Shown here: positions 36,334 to 44,825 of the stretch, one piece after another
Layout of the letters: each line of letters starts with the position of its first letter
How positions within the stretch are numbered: the stretch's first letter is position 1
From: Bacteroidales bacterium
GTDB lineage: Bacteria; Bacteroidota; Bacteroidia; Bacteroidales; ML635J-15
Assembly (NCBI GenBank): GCA_017651185.1
Contig: JAGCDJ010000019.1
Span: 124,001-188,000, forward strand
DNA length: 64,000 nt
Reading direction: 5' to 3'
The notes under the pieces: generated by a model
What the model saw: only the letters and a program-made list of their open reading frames with translations
Databases searched by the model: none
What the model was told of the DNA's origin: nothing
Program-made: the position numbers and the translations under genes

Positions 36334-36396
36334 TGTTGAATAATATCCCTAAATGAGGATTACCATTTTTCTCTTTTCCATTCCAATTAAAATTCC

Positions 36397-36404
36397 TATC
36401 TTTG
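36397..36404 (+). promoter_or_regulatory. -7 element for rmlB
   Basis: TATCTTTG matches TAnnTTTG and lies 20 bases before the rmlB ATG at 36425. No clear TTG stands at the -33 position; only a T-rich stretch (36374-36377) is there. The -7 site itself also argues against the earlier in-frame ATG at 36353. Confidence 0.55.
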
Positions 36405-36424
36405 TCCTTAAATTTTTAATTGAA

Positions 36425-37480
36425 ATGAATAAAACCATATTGATTACAGGTGGAGCGGGATTCATTGGCTCGCATGTTGTAAGATTGTTTGTAAATAAAT
36501 ATCCAGAATATCAGATTGTTAATGTTGATAAACTGACATATGCAGGCAACCTTGAAAATTTGAAGGATGTTGAGAATGCTCCAAACTATAAGTTTGAGAA
36601 AGTAGATATTGTTGACTTTGAAGCAGTAAAATCGCTTTTTGCAAAGTATTCGCCCGATGGTGTGATACATCTTGCTGCCGAAAGCCATGTTGACAGAAGC
36701 ATAACCAATCCGCTTGAATTCATCTACACGAACTTTGTCGGTACTGCAAACCTTCTTACCGCTGCCCGCGATTTCTGGAAAGGCGATTACGAAAACAAAC
36801 GTTTCTACCATATTTCAACAGACGAAGTTTACGGTTCGCTTGGCAACGAAGGTTTCTTCCAGGAGACAACTCCTTATTCGCCGCGTTCGCCGTATTCTGC
36901 ATCAAAGGCAAGTTCCGATCACCTTGTAAGGGCTTACCACCATACTTTCGGAATGAATGTTGTGCTGTCGAATTGCTCCAACAACTATGGCCCGAATCAG
37001 TTCCCGGAAAAACTCATTCCGCTATCAATCAATAATATAAGAAACAATAAGCCAATTCCAATCTACGGCAAGGGCCTTAATGTTCGCGACTGGTTATTTG
37101 TAATTGACCACGCCCGTGCAATCGACTGTATTTTCCATAATGGAAAGAATGGCGAAACTTATAATATAGGTGGAAATAACGAGTGGACTAACATCTCGCT
37201 CATCAAGAAGTTGTGCGAAGTTATGGACAAAAAGCTCGGTCGTGAAAAGGGAACATCCGAAAAGTCGATAACATACGTTACCGACAGGGCAGGACATGAT
37301 TTGCGATATGCTATTGATTCAACGAAGTTGCAGACCGAACTTGGATGGAAACCATCTTTGCAGTTCGAGGAAGGCATTGAAAAGACCGTTGACTGGTATC
37401 TCGCAAATCAGGAATGGCTCGACAGAATTGTTTCGGGCGACTATGCAAAGTATTATGAACAAATGTACAAGAATAGATAA
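36425..37480 (+). CDS. rmlB: dTDP-glucose 4,6-dehydratase
   Basis: The 351-residue SDR enzyme has the NAD motif TGGAGFIGSH near residue 8, DKLTYAGN near 34, HLAAESHVDRS near 82, STDEVYG near 130 and the catalytic YSASK near 158. These are the hallmarks of RmlB, which turns dTDP-glucose into dTDP-4-keto-6-deoxyglucose for rhamnose and other deoxysugars of the envelope. The start at 36425 gives the normal length and follows a -7 box. No other rml genes are adjacent. It is 11 bases upstream of hutH, so the two are probably co-transcribed though their pathways are unrelated. Confidence 0.92.
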   Translation: MNKTILITGGAGFIGSHVVRLFVNKYPEYQIVNVDKLTYAGNLENLKDVENAPNYKFEKVDIVDFEAVKSLFAKYSPDGVIHLAAESHVDRSITNPLEFIYTNFVGTANLLTAARDFWKGDYENKRFYHISTDEVYGSLGNEGFFQETTPYSPRSPYSASKASSDHLVRAYHHTFGMNVVLSNCSNNYGPNQFPEKLIPLSINNIRNNKPIPIYGKGLNVRDWLFVIDHARAIDCIFHNGKNGETYNIGGNNEWTNISLIKKLCEVMDKKLGREKGTSEKSITYVTDRAGHDLRYAIDSTKLQTELGWKPSLQFEEGIEKTVDWYLANQEWLDRIVSGDYAKYYEQMYKNR

Positions 37481-37491
37481 AAATACAACAA

Positions 37492-38976
37492 ATGGAAACA
37501 TATTACATTGGAACAGAAAGATTAACGCTTGACAAGTTAGAAGAAATAATTGAAAGCGGATGTGAAATAGCTTTGTCGGAAGAGGCAATAAATAACATTG
37601 AACATTGCCGTAACTATCTTGACGAGAAGATGAAAAACCGCGAAAAACCGATTTACGGTATTACTACTGGCTTCGGTTCGCTGTGCAACACATCGGTTTC
37701 GGAAGATGAACTCGAACAGCTTCAGGAGAACCTTATAAAATCGCATTCCTGCGGTATGGGCGAAGAGGTGGAACCGCGCATTGTCCGCCTTATGATGCTT
37801 CTGAAAGTCAAGAATATGTCCTATGGTATCTCTGGCGTGTGCGTGTCGACTGCACAGCGTTTGGTTGATTTCTACAACAAGGGCATAACTCCTGTTGTTT
37901 ATCAGCTTGGTTCGCTTGGTGCATCGGGCGACTTGGCACCATTGGCACACATTACGCTTGCTATGCTCGGAATGGGCGAAGTTTACTACAAGGGCGAAAA
38001 GCGCAATTCTGCAGATGTTCTTGCTCAACTCGACATGGAACCATTGAAACTCAAGTCGAAGGAAGGTCTTGCATTGATCAATGGAACACAGTTCATGTTG
38101 TCGCATGCTATTGACGCTTTGCTCCGTGGTCGCAAGATCTTGAAGAATGCAGATATTATCGCAACAATGTCGCTCGAAGGTTTTAACGGTCTTGCCGATC
38201 CGTTCACCGAGAATCTTCACACCATCCGTCCGCACAAGGGACAGATTAAGACTGCGCAGAACATCCGTGCATACCTCACAGGTTCTGAATTGCAGCAACA
38301 GAAGAAAACCACAGTACAAGACCCGTATTCGTTCCGCTGCGTTCCGCAGGTTCACGGTGCGTCAAAGGATGCATGGGACTATGTTGCAAGTGTAGTTGAG
38401 ACCGAAATTAATTCGGTTACTGACAATCCTATGGTATTCCCAGATGACGATATGGTTTTGAGTGGTGGCAATTTCCACGGACAGCCGCTTGCTATCGTTA
38501 TGGACTTCCTGTCGATTGCAATGGCAGAAATTGGTAGCATTTCAGAACGTCGTATCTATCGTCTTATCAGTGGTGATAGGGGATTGCCGGCATTCCTCGT
38601 TGCAAAACCAGGTCTTAACAGTGGTTTTATGATTCCTCAATACACCGCAGCATCTATTGTCAGTCAGAATAAGCAGTTGTGTATGCCTGCAAGCGTTGAT
38701 TCGCTGTCATCTTCAAACGAGCAGGAAGACCATGTAAGTATGGGTGCAAATGCAGGTACAAAGCTTTTGCGCGTGATTGCAAATGTAGAAAGAGTTCTTG
38801 CTATCGAATGTTTTGCAGCAAGCCAGGCATTGTATTTCCGCGAACCGCTGAAACCGTCACCGTTCATTCAGGAATTTGTAAAGGATTTCCGCAAGGAAGT
38901 TCCAATCGTTCAAGACGATACAATTATGTACAAACTGATGAACAAGTCGCTTGAGTTCTTGAAAAACAGAAGGTAA
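37492..38976 (+). CDS. hutH: Histidine ammonia-lyase
   Basis: The 494-residue protein has the MIO-forming motif GASGDLAPLAH near residues 142-152, the Tyr-containing loop YGITTGFGSL near 54, and SSNEQEDHVSMGAN near 405, all typical of histidine ammonia-lyase. The enzyme removes ammonia from histidine to give urocanate. Length is normal. No other hut gene (hutU, hutI, ftcD) is present in the window, so the rest of the pathway must lie elsewhere or be absent. A related aromatic amino acid lyase is a less likely reading. A strong terminator follows. Confidence 0.88.
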   Translation: METYYIGTERLTLDKLEEIIESGCEIALSEEAINNIEHCRNYLDEKMKNREKPIYGITTGFGSLCNTSVSEDELEQLQENLIKSHSCGMGEEVEPRIVRLMMLLKVKNMSYGISGVCVSTAQRLVDFYNKGITPVVYQLGSLGASGDLAPLAHITLAMLGMGEVYYKGEKRNSADVLAQLDMEPLKLKSKEGLALINGTQFMLSHAIDALLRGRKILKNADIIATMSLEGFNGLADPFTENLHTIRPHKGQIKTAQNIRAYLTGSELQQQKKTTVQDPYSFRCVPQVHGASKDAWDYVASVVETEINSVTDNPMVFPDDDMVLSGGNFHGQPLAIVMDFLSIAMAEIGSISERRIYRLISGDRGLPAFLVAKPGLNSGFMIPQYTAASIVSQNKQLCMPASVDSLSSSNEQEDHVSMGANAGTKLLRVIANVERVLAIECFAASQALYFREPLKPSPFIQEFVKDFRKEVPIVQDDTIMYKLMNKSLEFLKNRR

Positions 38977-39001
38977 ATTTAGTTTCAAGGATAGTTATTA
39001 G

Positions 39002-39030
39002 GGGTAATCCGTAAAGGGTTACCCTTTTTT
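39002..39030 (+). terminator. Rho-independent terminator after hutH
   Basis: GGGTAATCC (39002-39010) pairs with GGGTTACCC (39016-39024) with one G-T pair, a 5-base loop, and a run of six T at 39025-39030. It ends the rmlB-hutH transcript and stands before the convergent glycosyltransferase gene. Confidence 0.85.
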
Positions 39031-39068
39031 GTGGTTGTATAATTGTTTATAAATACTTTGAAAATTTA

Positions 39069-40265
39069 TTACCTGCCTTTATTCGCTAGCAACTCGTCGT
39101 ATAAGTTTTTCATATCGTTGACGAGACGGGTGTAATGGAATTTGTCGCGGACAAATATCCATCCGTCTTCTGACATTTTCTTCCGCATCTCGTCGTTTTC
39201 GACAAGCATAAGCAGGTTTTCGCTGAATGCATCTACATTCTGGGTGGGAGAGAGGAGTGCTGTTTTGCCTTCAACCACGACATCCCTTATACCGCCTACT
39301 ATCGTGCTGACCACTGGTACATTTGCTGCTTGTGATTCGATTATTGATACTGGCGTGCCTTCGTTGAGCGATGTTAGGGCGGAGATTTCAGAACCGGCAA
39401 ACACATAGTCGGCATCCTTTATCCACGAAGTGAAAATAAGGTCTGAATTGGGAACTATATGTTCTGGTGTAGAACAAGTAAGTCCATGTAAATTAGCATA
39501 TTCCAGAAGCCCGTTGCGCAAGTCGCCATCGCCGACAATTACGCCACGAACCTTGCGGTTTGTCTTTGACTTGACATTCTTTATGGAGTCAATGAACATT
39601 CTGTGGTTTTTCACGGGAACAAGGCGACCAACTATCGAAACGGCAATCTCGTCGTCGGCAATGTCGTACTGCTTGCGGAAAGCATCACGCTTCATTGCCT
39701 TGTTTTCCTGAAATCTGTTAAGGTCGAAGCCCAAAGGTATTACTCTAAACTTTTCGGCTGGCGCAATGTTGTAAACCTCAGAGAGTTCGTATTTCTGTAT
39801 GTCGCTAATTGCAACGATAGCCGATGTCCTTTTGGCGTAGTATTGTTCTATACGCTTGAAAGTTGCCGTTACATATTTGTTGAAATACGAGTTGAAAATA
39901 TGTCCGTGGAAAGTGTGGACAATAACTGGAACTCCGCAACTTATGGCTGCCTGACGTCCGAGAACGCCGGCCTTTGATGCGTGGGTGTGAACAATATCTG
40001 GTTTGTAGCGCTTGATTATGCTTTTGATTTTTTCGTAGGCGACAACATCGTTGTAACCATTGATGCTTCGCATCATTTCGCTGATTTTAATAGCATGTAT
40101 CCCAAGCTTTTGGACAATGTAGTCGGAGCATGCTTCCGACTTGTCGTTCATCCCCCCAACCAACAGAGTTTCGTAGTCGGGAGCCATATACTTTGTAAGA
40201 TAACTTACATTGTATGTTGGTCCTCCGAGATTGAACCTGTTTATTATCCTTAAAACCTTTGGCAT
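39069..40265 (-). CDS. Family 4 glycosyltransferase
   Basis: The 398-residue protein has the GT-B layout: an N-terminal Rossmann domain with a glycine-rich start (RFNLGGPTYNVSYL) and a C-terminal domain with VSIVGRLVPVKNHRMFIDSI near 210 and an EGTPVSIIESQAANVPVVST segment near 308. This E-X7-E type motif binds the sugar nucleotide in family 4 glycosyltransferases. It probably adds a sugar to a surface polysaccharide; donor and acceptor cannot be read. Its ATG overlaps the stop of the upstream small membrane gene (ATGA), so the two are translationally coupled. Confidence 0.85.
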   Translation of the reverse strand: MPKVLRIINRFNLGGPTYNVSYLTKYMAPDYETLLVGGMNDKSEACSDYIVQKLGIHAIKISEMMRSINGYNDVVAYEKIKSIIKRYKPDIVHTHASKAGVLGRQAAISCGVPVIVHTFHGHIFNSYFNKYVTATFKRIEQYYAKRTSAIVAISDIQKYELSEVYNIAPAEKFRVIPLGFDLNRFQENKAMKRDAFRKQYDIADDEIAVSIVGRLVPVKNHRMFIDSIKNVKSKTNRKVRGVIVGDGDLRNGLLEYANLHGLTCSTPEHIVPNSDLIFTSWIKDADYVFAGSEISALTSLNEGTPVSIIESQAANVPVVSTIVGGIRDVVVEGKTALLSPTQNVDAFSENLLMLVENDEMRKKMSEDGWIFVRDKFHYTRLVNDMKNLYDELLANKGR

Positions 40266-40576
40266 CAGCTTATTATTGAAATTAGGTTGGCTTTCTTTGT
40301 TCTTTTTGTCTTGATAGCAATCAAGTTTGCAATCAGCAATGTGATGGCAATGCCTATGAGTCCGAAAGGCACTCCTATTAATATCAAAAAAATCAGTAGC
40401 ACCCAGTACCTCAAGTTCAGAACGCTACTGACTTTCATGCCATTTTTCTTTTCCTCGACAATGTGCAATATGGAACCGTCGTAAACATAAATGTCACCTT
40501 TTCTAATCACGGTCTTGCTGTATTTTGCCCTGATTAGTTCGAATGCTTCTTGTTTCTTTGGCGACAGTTCCTGCAT
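40265..40576 (-). CDS. Small membrane protein, 103 residues
   Basis: A soluble N-terminal 50 residues (KKQEAFELIRAKYSKTVIRKGDIYVYDGSILHI) precede two close hydrophobic helices at about 57-90 and a basic tail (KTKRTKKAN). It is coupled to the downstream glycosyltransferase by a one-base overlap and lies 3 bases after the aminotransferase stop. I recognise no family. Position suggests a role in envelope synthesis. Confidence 0.65.
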   Translation of the reverse strand: MQELSPKKQEAFELIRAKYSKTVIRKGDIYVYDGSILHIVEEKKNGMKVSSVLNLRYWVLLIFLILIGVPFGLIGIAITLLIANLIAIKTKRTKKANLISIIS

Positions 40577-40579
40577 ATC

Positions 40580-41887
40580 CTAGTGGTTCTGCTTGTAAAT
40601 TTCGAGACGTTTTTCGAGCAAATCCATTTTGTCTGGCGTAATCTGCGATACGCAGGCGCGAAGTCCGTATTTCTTGCTGCCTGTGTTGTCGAGCGTAATT
40701 GCGCTGATTCCGTAGTGCAGAAGTTCTTCGAGTAATTTTGCACCTGTCCAGTCACGATAGGTTATTGTGAAGTAGAAACCATCGGCGAGGTCTTTGTCTA
40801 TGTCCTTGTCGTATACGATGTTGAAACCAGCATCAACGAAAAGTTTCTTCATCTTTTCGGCACGCTTTCCGTATTCCTCAATGTCCTTGATGAAATTGAA
40901 AGTGCCATCGTTTGCGGCCTTCAGCATTGCTGCCAAACCGTACTGCGCCGAGTGGCAAACGCCTGAACTCAATGCGTAAATTATTCGCATTACGAATGTT
41001 GCACCGAACTGGTCTCTACCGAAACGTTTCTGCAGGTTGGGGTATGAGCGGTGGAAAATCTTGTCGGAAATTGCCACAACAGCCACGCGCTGACCTGCAT
41101 AACTGAATGCTTTTGATCCCGAAATCATCAAGATGTAGTTGTCGGTGTAGTTTGCAACAGATGCCTGATACGGCGGGAATCCGGGGTGATAGGTGTCATC
41201 GCGAAAGTCCATTCTGAAGTATGCAAGGTCCTCTATTACAATAGTATCGTACTTGTCGGCAACCTCGGCGATGATTTTCAGTTCATCATCGGTGAAGCAT
41301 ATCCAGCTTGGATTGTTGGGGTTGGAGTAGATTATCGAGTTGATGTTGCCTTTCGAGAGGTAGGATTCAAGTTTTTCGCGAAGTTTTTCGCCACGATAAT
41401 CGTAAACGTCAAAACTTTCGTACTTGTGTCCCATTACATTGAACTGCTGTTTCTGCACTGGGAAACCTGGGTCGATGAAAAGTGCTGTGTCCTTCTGCGG
41501 GTCAAGGTTGGAGCAGGTGAGGAAGGTTGCGTAACCGCCTTGCATTGAACCAACCGTAGGAATACAAGCTTCTGCCGAAACGTCAACTCCGATGAAGTTC
41601 TTTATAAACCTCGATGCTTCCTTTTTGAGTTCTGGCACACCGTCAACCATCGGGTAGATTGCTGCTACGCCATCGTTGAGCGCCTTGATTTCGGCATCGG
41701 TGCCTACCTTAGGCGGTTTCAAACTCGGAACTCCCATTTCCATCCTGACGAATTTCTCGCCAGTTTCCTTCTCTATGCAATTAACTAATCCGACAATTTC
41801 TCTGATTGTCGATTTGCCTATGTTGTTGATTCCCAACTTACGGCATTGTTCCTGAATAACTGTGTCACAAATTGGTGTGTTAGCCAT
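40580..41887 (-). CDS. PLP-dependent class I/II aminotransferase
   Basis: The 435-residue protein has class I aminotransferase features: YSNPNNPSW (the NPNNP turn) near 188, IEDLAYFRMD near 220, and the PLP-binding Lys in SGSKAFSYAGQR near 257, followed by a C-terminal Arg region. Substrate is unknown, though the fold is that of aspartate or aromatic aminotransferases. It heads a tightly spaced set with the small membrane protein and glycosyltransferase. It is separated from the upstream SiaC-like gene by 67 AT-rich bases with no clear promoter. Confidence 0.85.
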   Translation of the reverse strand: MANTPICDTVIQEQCRKLGINNIGKSTIREIVGLVNCIEKETGEKFVRMEMGVPSLKPPKVGTDAEIKALNDGVAAIYPMVDGVPELKKEASRFIKNFIGVDVSAEACIPTVGSMQGGYATFLTCSNLDPQKDTALFIDPGFPVQKQQFNVMGHKYESFDVYDYRGEKLREKLESYLSKGNINSIIYSNPNNPSWICFTDDELKIIAEVADKYDTIVIEDLAYFRMDFRDDTYHPGFPPYQASVANYTDNYILMISGSKAFSYAGQRVAVVAISDKIFHRSYPNLQKRFGRDQFGATFVMRIIYALSSGVCHSAQYGLAAMLKAANDGTFNFIKDIEEYGKRAEKMKKLFVDAGFNIVYDKDIDKDLADGFYFTITYRDWTGAKLLEELLHYGISAITLDNTGSKKYGLRACVSQITPDKMDLLEKRLEIYKQNH

Positions 41888-41954
41888 ATCTATTTGAATT
41901 TAAAATTTTACAATTTTAATAAATTATTCCATACGAAAAACTTGTTTTAGAGCA

Positions 41955-42323
41955 TTATTTTGCAACCTCAAGAAGTTTGTTGCAAAACTCGAATTTAAGC
42001 CCTGAAATTTCTTCCAGTTCCTTTCCGCTTTCGAGCATATCCTCGTCATCGTCTTCGTAGTGCCAAGTGATTGACATATTGGCGATTCCTTTCATTTGCT
42101 TGAAGAAATTGTATAGGAATTTTGCTGAACTTGTGTTGAAGTAGCCGAGCGAAAAGTGTATGGACAATTTATTTTGTTCTTTGTATTTGGTAGTCACGAT
42201 GTTATGCAGTCTTGCAAATATTTCTGTAGGGTTTTCCGGAATTATCACACCCCAGATGCAAAGTTCTCCGTTTTCCTCGTAGATGCGAGGCGTCTTTCCT
42301 GTCGCTTCAATTAGTATTTCCAT
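41955..42323 (-). CDS. SiaC-like regulatory phosphoprotein (DUF1987)
   Basis: The 122 residues fit the DUF1987/SiaC family: a start with TGKTPRIYEENGELCIWG, an acidic middle, SLGYFNTSSAKFLYNFF near 58-72 and an acidic HYEDDDEDMLESGKEL. In Pseudomonas, SiaC is phosphorylated on Thr and regulates a diguanylate cyclase. The Thr/Ser in FNTSS is the likely phosphosite here by position (inference). The gene overlaps the SiaB-like gene by 17 bases, so the pair is coupled. No diguanylate cyclase is nearby. Confidence 0.8.
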   Translation of the reverse strand: MEILIEATGKTPRIYEENGELCIWGVIIPENPTEIFARLHNIVTTKYKEQNKLSIHFSLGYFNTSSAKFLYNFFKQMKGIANMSITWHYEDDDEDMLESGKELEEISGLKFEFCNKLLEVAK

Positions 42324-42777
42324 TTTTGTCGAATTTCAATGTTATTTCAAAAGTGTCACCTTCGGAGTTAGTGTATATTTCCGAATCGGATTTTAACCTG
42401 CACAAAATAAGCCCGTTTCCAGTGCCTTGAGTTGCGCTTTCGTTGTTTAGATTTTGCTTGAATAATTCCTTTAGTTGAAAAATGCTTTTGTTGTTTATAT
42501 CAAGGATTTTATTTTGTAAAAATCTTGCGTTAGAATCATTGAGTTTCCGATATGTGTTTAGTGTTATTTGGTTGTCCGATTCGTATGCCTTGACAACGAT
42601 TTCGTTTCCGCTATTGTGTATTATGTTGTTTTGTATCAACTCTATTGCACAGGAAACTATGCGTTTCCGCAGTGGCCTTTCGATTTCTGCAAGTTGACTT
42701 TCGATAGTTTCAATCATATTCTCGCAGGTTTCTCCTGCTGGTACGCACAACGATAATATTTCTTTTTGACAACTCAA
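42307..42777 (-). CDS. SiaB-like protein kinase (DUF6272)
   Basis: The 156 residues have a GHKL-like ATP-site layout: RKRIVSCAIELIQNNIIHNSG near 38-58 (helix with the N-box Asn), then LKELFKQNLNNESATQGTGNGLILC (glycine-rich lid) near 110-130. SiaB family proteins phosphorylate their SiaC partner, here the overlapping next gene. The start is a TTG two bases after the dGTPase stop; the next Met (residue 19) would cut into the fold. This gives strong coupling with the dGTPase gene. Confidence 0.75.
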   Translation of the reverse strand: MSCQKEILSLCVPAGETCENMIETIESQLAEIERPLRKRIVSCAIELIQNNIIHNSGNEIVVKAYESDNQITLNTYRKLNDSNARFLQNKILDINNKSIFQLKELFKQNLNNESATQGTGNGLILCRLKSDSEIYTNSEGDTFEITLKFDKNGNTN

Positions 42778-42779
42778 AA

Positions 42780-43898
42780 CTATTTGAAACTTATCGGTTT
42801 AGGTATTGTTATCTGCTTCATTGCTTCAAGTGCAAAAACATCTGTCATTCCCGAAATGTAGTCGGTGATAATGTTGATTTCGTCCTCGTTGCGCGAAGTG
42901 TAGAAGTGATCCATAGTGTATATGTACTGACCGAAATACCTGTCGAGTTCTATGGTCGATTCTGCATACTTGCCGTAGTCCTTCTTGTTCTTTGCGTAAA
43001 TGTCGTGCAAGTAGTCGAAAAGGTTGTTTATAATCTTGTGGCAGAAGCAGTCGTACTCGTTGAGAATCTTGTTGCTGTAGATTTTCTCGTAGTTGAATTT
43101 CTTAAGTTTAGTAACCACTTCGTAGGTTTCGTCCGAGAAACCAATCATATCGCGGTTCTTGGAGTTTTCAATCAGGTCGAGAATCAACGAGTTGATAATC
43201 TGGCCATTGTGGTTGCCAAGCATTTCCTTTACATCGTCGGGAACATCGTCCTCGGTTATGAATCCGGCGACAAAGGCATCTTCGAGGTCGCGACCCAAGT
43301 AAGCAATCTTGTCGGAGAATCGCATTATGCAACCTTCGTAGGATGACGGCATAAACGAGCGGTCTTTTATAGCATCAAGGTCGTTGGCAGTTTTGTTGGG
43401 GTAGGCATATTGCTCATCCTTTTCGCCATTGTGGCAGATTATGCCGTCCATAACGCCGTAGCAGAGGTTCAGTCCGTTGCCGTGGTTGGCGAGGTAAGCG
43501 ACTTGGCGATAGGAATTTACCTCGTGAACAAAGTGTCCGCGGTTTATTCCCGAAAGGATAATGTCGAGCGACTTTTCGCCAGCGTGACCAAAAGGAGTGT
43601 GACCGAGGTCGTGACCGAGACCGATGGCGTATGCCATTTCGTCGTTCAGTTCCCAGCCGACCTTGTTCAAGCCCTTGCAAATGGTTGATGCAATGGTTGC
43701 TACGTGCAGTACGTGCTCAATGCGCGTGCAGATGTGGTCGTTTTCGGGGGCGAAAAAGACTTGCGTTTTCTTCTTCAGTCGGCGGAACGGCGTAGAATGT
43801 ATTATTGCTGTCTGGTCGCGGAAATAATCGCCGCGTATGTCGGTTTCCCTATATGTTTTTCTTCTTGAATAAACTTCGTCTGGTAGTGGATTTCTCAT
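42780..43898 (-). CDS. dgt: dGTPase-type deoxynucleotide triphosphohydrolase
   Basis: The 372-residue HD enzyme shows DQTAIIHSTPFRRLKKKTQV near 28-47, RIEHVLHVATIAS near 59, GLGHDLGHTPFGHAGE near 93 and a later ICHNGE and FSDKIAYLGRDLED near 193. These are the metal and nucleotide sites of dGTP triphosphohydrolases, which release triphosphate from dNTPs. The class controls dNTP pools and in some cases limits phages. It is flanked without gaps by LOG and SiaB genes (2 bases each side). The exact subfamily and substrate range are not certain. Confidence 0.88.
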   Translation of the reverse strand: MRNPLPDEVYSRRKTYRETDIRGDYFRDQTAIIHSTPFRRLKKKTQVFFAPENDHICTRIEHVLHVATIASTICKGLNKVGWELNDEMAYAIGLGHDLGHTPFGHAGEKSLDIILSGINRGHFVHEVNSYRQVAYLANHGNGLNLCYGVMDGIICHNGEKDEQYAYPNKTANDLDAIKDRSFMPSSYEGCIMRFSDKIAYLGRDLEDAFVAGFITEDDVPDDVKEMLGNHNGQIINSLILDLIENSKNRDMIGFSDETYEVVTKLKKFNYEKIYSNKILNEYDCFCHKIINNLFDYLHDIYAKNKKDYGKYAESTIELDRYFGQYIYTMDHFYTSRNEDEINIITDYISGMTDVFALEAMKQITIPKPISFK

Positions 43899-43900
43899 AT

Positions 43901-44482
43901 CTATTCCTTTAAATATTTGTCGTAAATGTGTGTTGGCTTGTAATTTTTAAGATATTCGACTGCTTCTTCGGGCGTTTCGCAGACATAATAAGTTGTCCTG
44001 TAGTTACTTATGGTAAATCCTTCGTCGAAGAACTTGTCCATCTGCCTTAGCATGTCATCGAAGAAATGGTTGAAGTTGAGTATGACAATCGCCTTGTTGT
44101 GATACTTTAACTGCTTGAGTGTCAGTATTTCAAACATTTCGTCCATTGTGCCGAAAGCACCGGGCATTATGGCAAAAGAATCGGCGTGTTCGCGCAGGTA
44201 TGATTTGCGTTCCTTCATGTCGTCTGTAATGACAAGTTTCTGCATTTCGTCCGACACAATGCCTTCGCGGTGAAGTTTTTCGGGGACAACGCCAATGATT
44301 TTCGCTCCGCCTTGTTCGTATGCTCCGCGCATCATCGCACCCATAAGGCCGATGATTCCACCTCCGTGGTATATCGTGAAGTTGTTCTCCGCCAGTATCT
44401 TGCCGAATTTTTCTGCGAAGTCGTAATATCCTTTCTGCAAGTCTTCGCTCGAACTGCAGAATACGCAAACCGATTTTGTCAT
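43901..44482 (-). CDS. LOG-family phosphoribohydrolase
   Basis: The start at 44482 (MTKSVCVFCSSS) is preferred over the longer open frame to 44557, since the family begins with this strand and a -7 box lies just upstream. The 193-residue product has GGGIIGLMGAMMRGA near 43, DDMKERKSYL near 90 and MPGAFGTMDEMFE near 108, a slight variant of the PGGxGTxxE site. LOG enzymes split ribose 5-phosphate from nucleoside monophosphates such as cytokinin ribotides. It is the first gene of the LOG-dgt-siaB-siaC unit. Its physiological substrate in bacteria is mostly unsettled. Confidence 0.88.
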   Translation of the reverse strand: MTKSVCVFCSSSEDLQKGYYDFAEKFGKILAENNFTIYHGGGIIGLMGAMMRGAYEQGGAKIIGVVPEKLHREGIVSDEMQKLVITDDMKERKSYLREHADSFAIMPGAFGTMDEMFEILTLKQLKYHNKAIVILNFNHFFDDMLRQMDKFFDEGFTISNYRTTYYVCETPEEAVEYLKNYKPTHIYDKYLKE

Positions 44483-44497
44483 TTTCAAAAATTTTGA

Positions 44498-44505
44498 CAA
44501 ATATA
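44498..44505 (-). promoter_or_regulatory. -7 element for the LOG-dgt-siaBC unit
   Basis: On the minus strand the sequence reads TATATTTG, a match to TAnnTTTG, 15 bases before the ATG at 44482. No clear TTG is seen at -33. It supports the short start of the LOG gene. Confidence 0.5.
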
Positions 44506-44558
44506 ATAATAGAAGATGAGTTGCGGGGAATTTGATAGTGTTTTTTTTCTTTTTCAAT

Positions 44559-44712
44559 AAAAAGTCGTTTGAAAAAGTGTGTATTTTGTTGAAAAAGTCG
44601 TTTGAAAAAGTGTGTAATTTGTTTAAAAAGTCACTTGAAAAAGTGCGTAATTTGTTTAAAAAGTCACTTGAAAAAGTGCGTATTTTGTTTAAAAAGTCAC
44701 TTGAAAAAGTGT
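44559..44712 (+). repeat. Tandem repeat of 33 bases, about 4.7 copies
   Basis: Units start at 44559, 44592, 44625, 44658 and 44691 (the last partial). Each has two halves that begin with AAAAAGT. Copies differ at a few sites (GTCGTTTG versus GTCACTTG; GTGTG versus GTGCG). The unit is a multiple of three, so one frame is open through the array and would encode an 11-residue KKSFEKV..LF repeat, but that frame has no ATG. The array lies between divergent genes (LOG unit and AAA ATPase) and fills much of that 343-base gap. Confidence 0.9.
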
Positions 44713-44778
44713 AAAAAAATAATATAAATATTTGTGTGTTAGTTGTTTGTTAAATTTATAATAAAAAACATAAGAAAA

Positions 44779-44809
44779 TTTGTTGGTAATTTTAATTGTT
44801 GTATTTTTG
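44779..44809 (+). promoter_or_regulatory. Bacteroidota promoter for the AAA ATPase gene
   Basis: TTTG at 44779-44782 and TATTTTTG at 44802-44809 are separated by 19 bases, a full match to the consensus. The -7 box is 17 bases before the first ATG (44826). The promoter starts 67 bases after the tandem repeat. Confidence 0.75.
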
Positions 44810-44825
44810 TGCTTGAAACAAAAAG

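Noticed and set aside
36353..36424. Longer N-terminus of RmlB from an earlier ATG
   Set aside because: It would place a hydrophobic extension before the NAD-binding strand, and the -7 box at 36397 lies inside it. The start at 36425 gives the usual length.
37537..38355. 272-codon open frame on the minus strand inside hutH
   Set aside because: hutH on the + strand has clear catalytic motifs over the same bases; the antisense product shows none.
44483..44557. Longer N-terminus of the LOG-family protein
   Set aside because: It would cover the -7 box at 44498-44505 and add a basic, Leu-rich stretch not seen in the family, which begins near MTKSVCVFCSS.
44559..44712. Possible CRISPR array
   Set aside because: Repeats are directly adjacent with no unique spacers, and no cas genes are present.
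44532..44714. Open frame encoding 11-residue KKSFEKV repeats
   Set aside because: The frame begins with TTG and holds no ATG. It is open because the 33-base repeat is a multiple of three and AT-rich without in-frame stops. Treated as a DNA repeat, not a gene.
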